Assembly: GCA_025352585.1 (NCBI GenBank)
Contig: JANXTD010000815.1
Location: 1 to 14,487, forward strand
Length of the DNA stretch: 14,487 bases
Origin: Fimbriiglobus sp.
GTDB taxonomy: Bacteria > Planctomycetota > Planctomycetia > Gemmatales > Gemmataceae
Direction: 5' to 3'
In this document: positions 14,354 to 14,487 of the stretch, piece after piece
How positions within the stretch are numbered: position 1 is the first letter of the stretch
Layout: every line of letters starts with the position of its first letter
The notes under the pieces: generated by a model
What the model was told of the DNA's origin: nothing
What the model saw: the letters and a program-made list of their open reading frames with translations, nothing else
Database searches by the model: none
Translations under genes and position numbers: made by a program

Positions 14354-14487
14354 TGCAGTTCCAGGTGACATCCTGTGATTCGTCTCGTCGGCCCGTACTC
14401 TAACGGGATGAAGCCACCACTGTTCGTCCGCGACCTAACCGACGCCGAGCGCGCCGCCCTCCGGGGCGGCCTCCGGTCACCCGAGGC
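14351..14487 (+). mobile_element. Left end of a probable IS630-family element (runs off the window)
   Basis: IS630-family elements insert at and duplicate TA. A TA at 14351-14352 marks the point where the integrase-like reading ends, 55 nt before a transposase-like start codon. The exact end and the terminal inverted repeat cannot be confirmed because the other end is outside the window. Confidence 0.4.
14408..14487 (+). CDS. N-terminus of a probable IS630-family transposase (3' end outside window)
   Basis: ATG 14408 opens a frame to the window edge giving MKPPLFVRDLTDAERAALRG and then GLRSPE. A VRxLTxxERxALxxGLRS start is typical of IS630-like transposases and their winged-helix N-terminal domain in planctomycetes, where a helix-turn-helix and then a DDE domain follow. 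Only 26 residues are visible, so catalytic residues and integrity cannot be judged. No strong Shine-Dalgarno sequence is seen. Confidence 0.65.
   Translation, partial: MKPPLFVRDLTDAERAALRGGLRSPE

Noticed and set aside
1..14487. CRISPR array, tRNA or rRNA gene
   Set aside because: No regularly spaced direct repeats, cloverleaf or rRNA-like sequence was seen on either strand by eye.

Overview
The window is about 14.5 kb of very GC-rich DNA. It almost certainly comes from a planctomycete, most likely a member of the Gemmataceae. The evidence is protein families almost confined to that phylum: planctomycete cytochrome-like PSCyt1, DUF1549/PSCyt2 with DUF1553/PSD1, and Tat-exported DUF1501 proteins. 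Relics of IS3, IS630 and tyrosine-recombinase genes of types common in Gemmata-like genomes agree with this. The genus assignment is inference.

Positions 1-12800 hold six genes, all on the plus strand, in two tandem modules. Module A (2-6636) is a PSCyt1-DUF1549-DUF1553 protein whose 5' end lies outside the window, a DUF1501 protein with a twin-arginine signal, and a large secreted beta-propeller-like protein. Module B (6872-12800) is a second DUF1549-DUF1553 protein with an Ig-like domain and an unusual CX4CH motif, a secreted protein with two PPC-like domains, and a second DUF1501 protein. In module B the first gap is 14 nt and the second junction is a 4-nt ATGA overlap, so it reads as one operon. 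A candidate promoter and a structured leader lie just before it. All six proteins carry or appear to carry export signals, so both modules probably act in the periplasm or at the cell surface. DUF1549/DUF1553 and DUF1501 genes are habitually neighbours in planctomycetes. Their biochemical role is not settled, and I do not claim one.

Positions 12801-13140 have no convincing gene and a visibly lower GC content. They contain a strong 89-bp nested inverted repeat (12843-12931) just downstream of the last DUF1501 gene.

Positions 13141-14487 are a mobile-element scar. A complete but decayed IS3-family element (13141-14286) has 28-bp terminal inverted repeats, an intact orfA and a broken orfB. orfB has lost the middle of its DDE domain and carries a second frameshift. 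Next comes a very short minus-strand remnant resembling the N-terminus of a planctomycete tyrosine integrase. It is cut on its other side by what looks like the start of an IS630-family element, whose transposase begins at 14408 and runs off the window.
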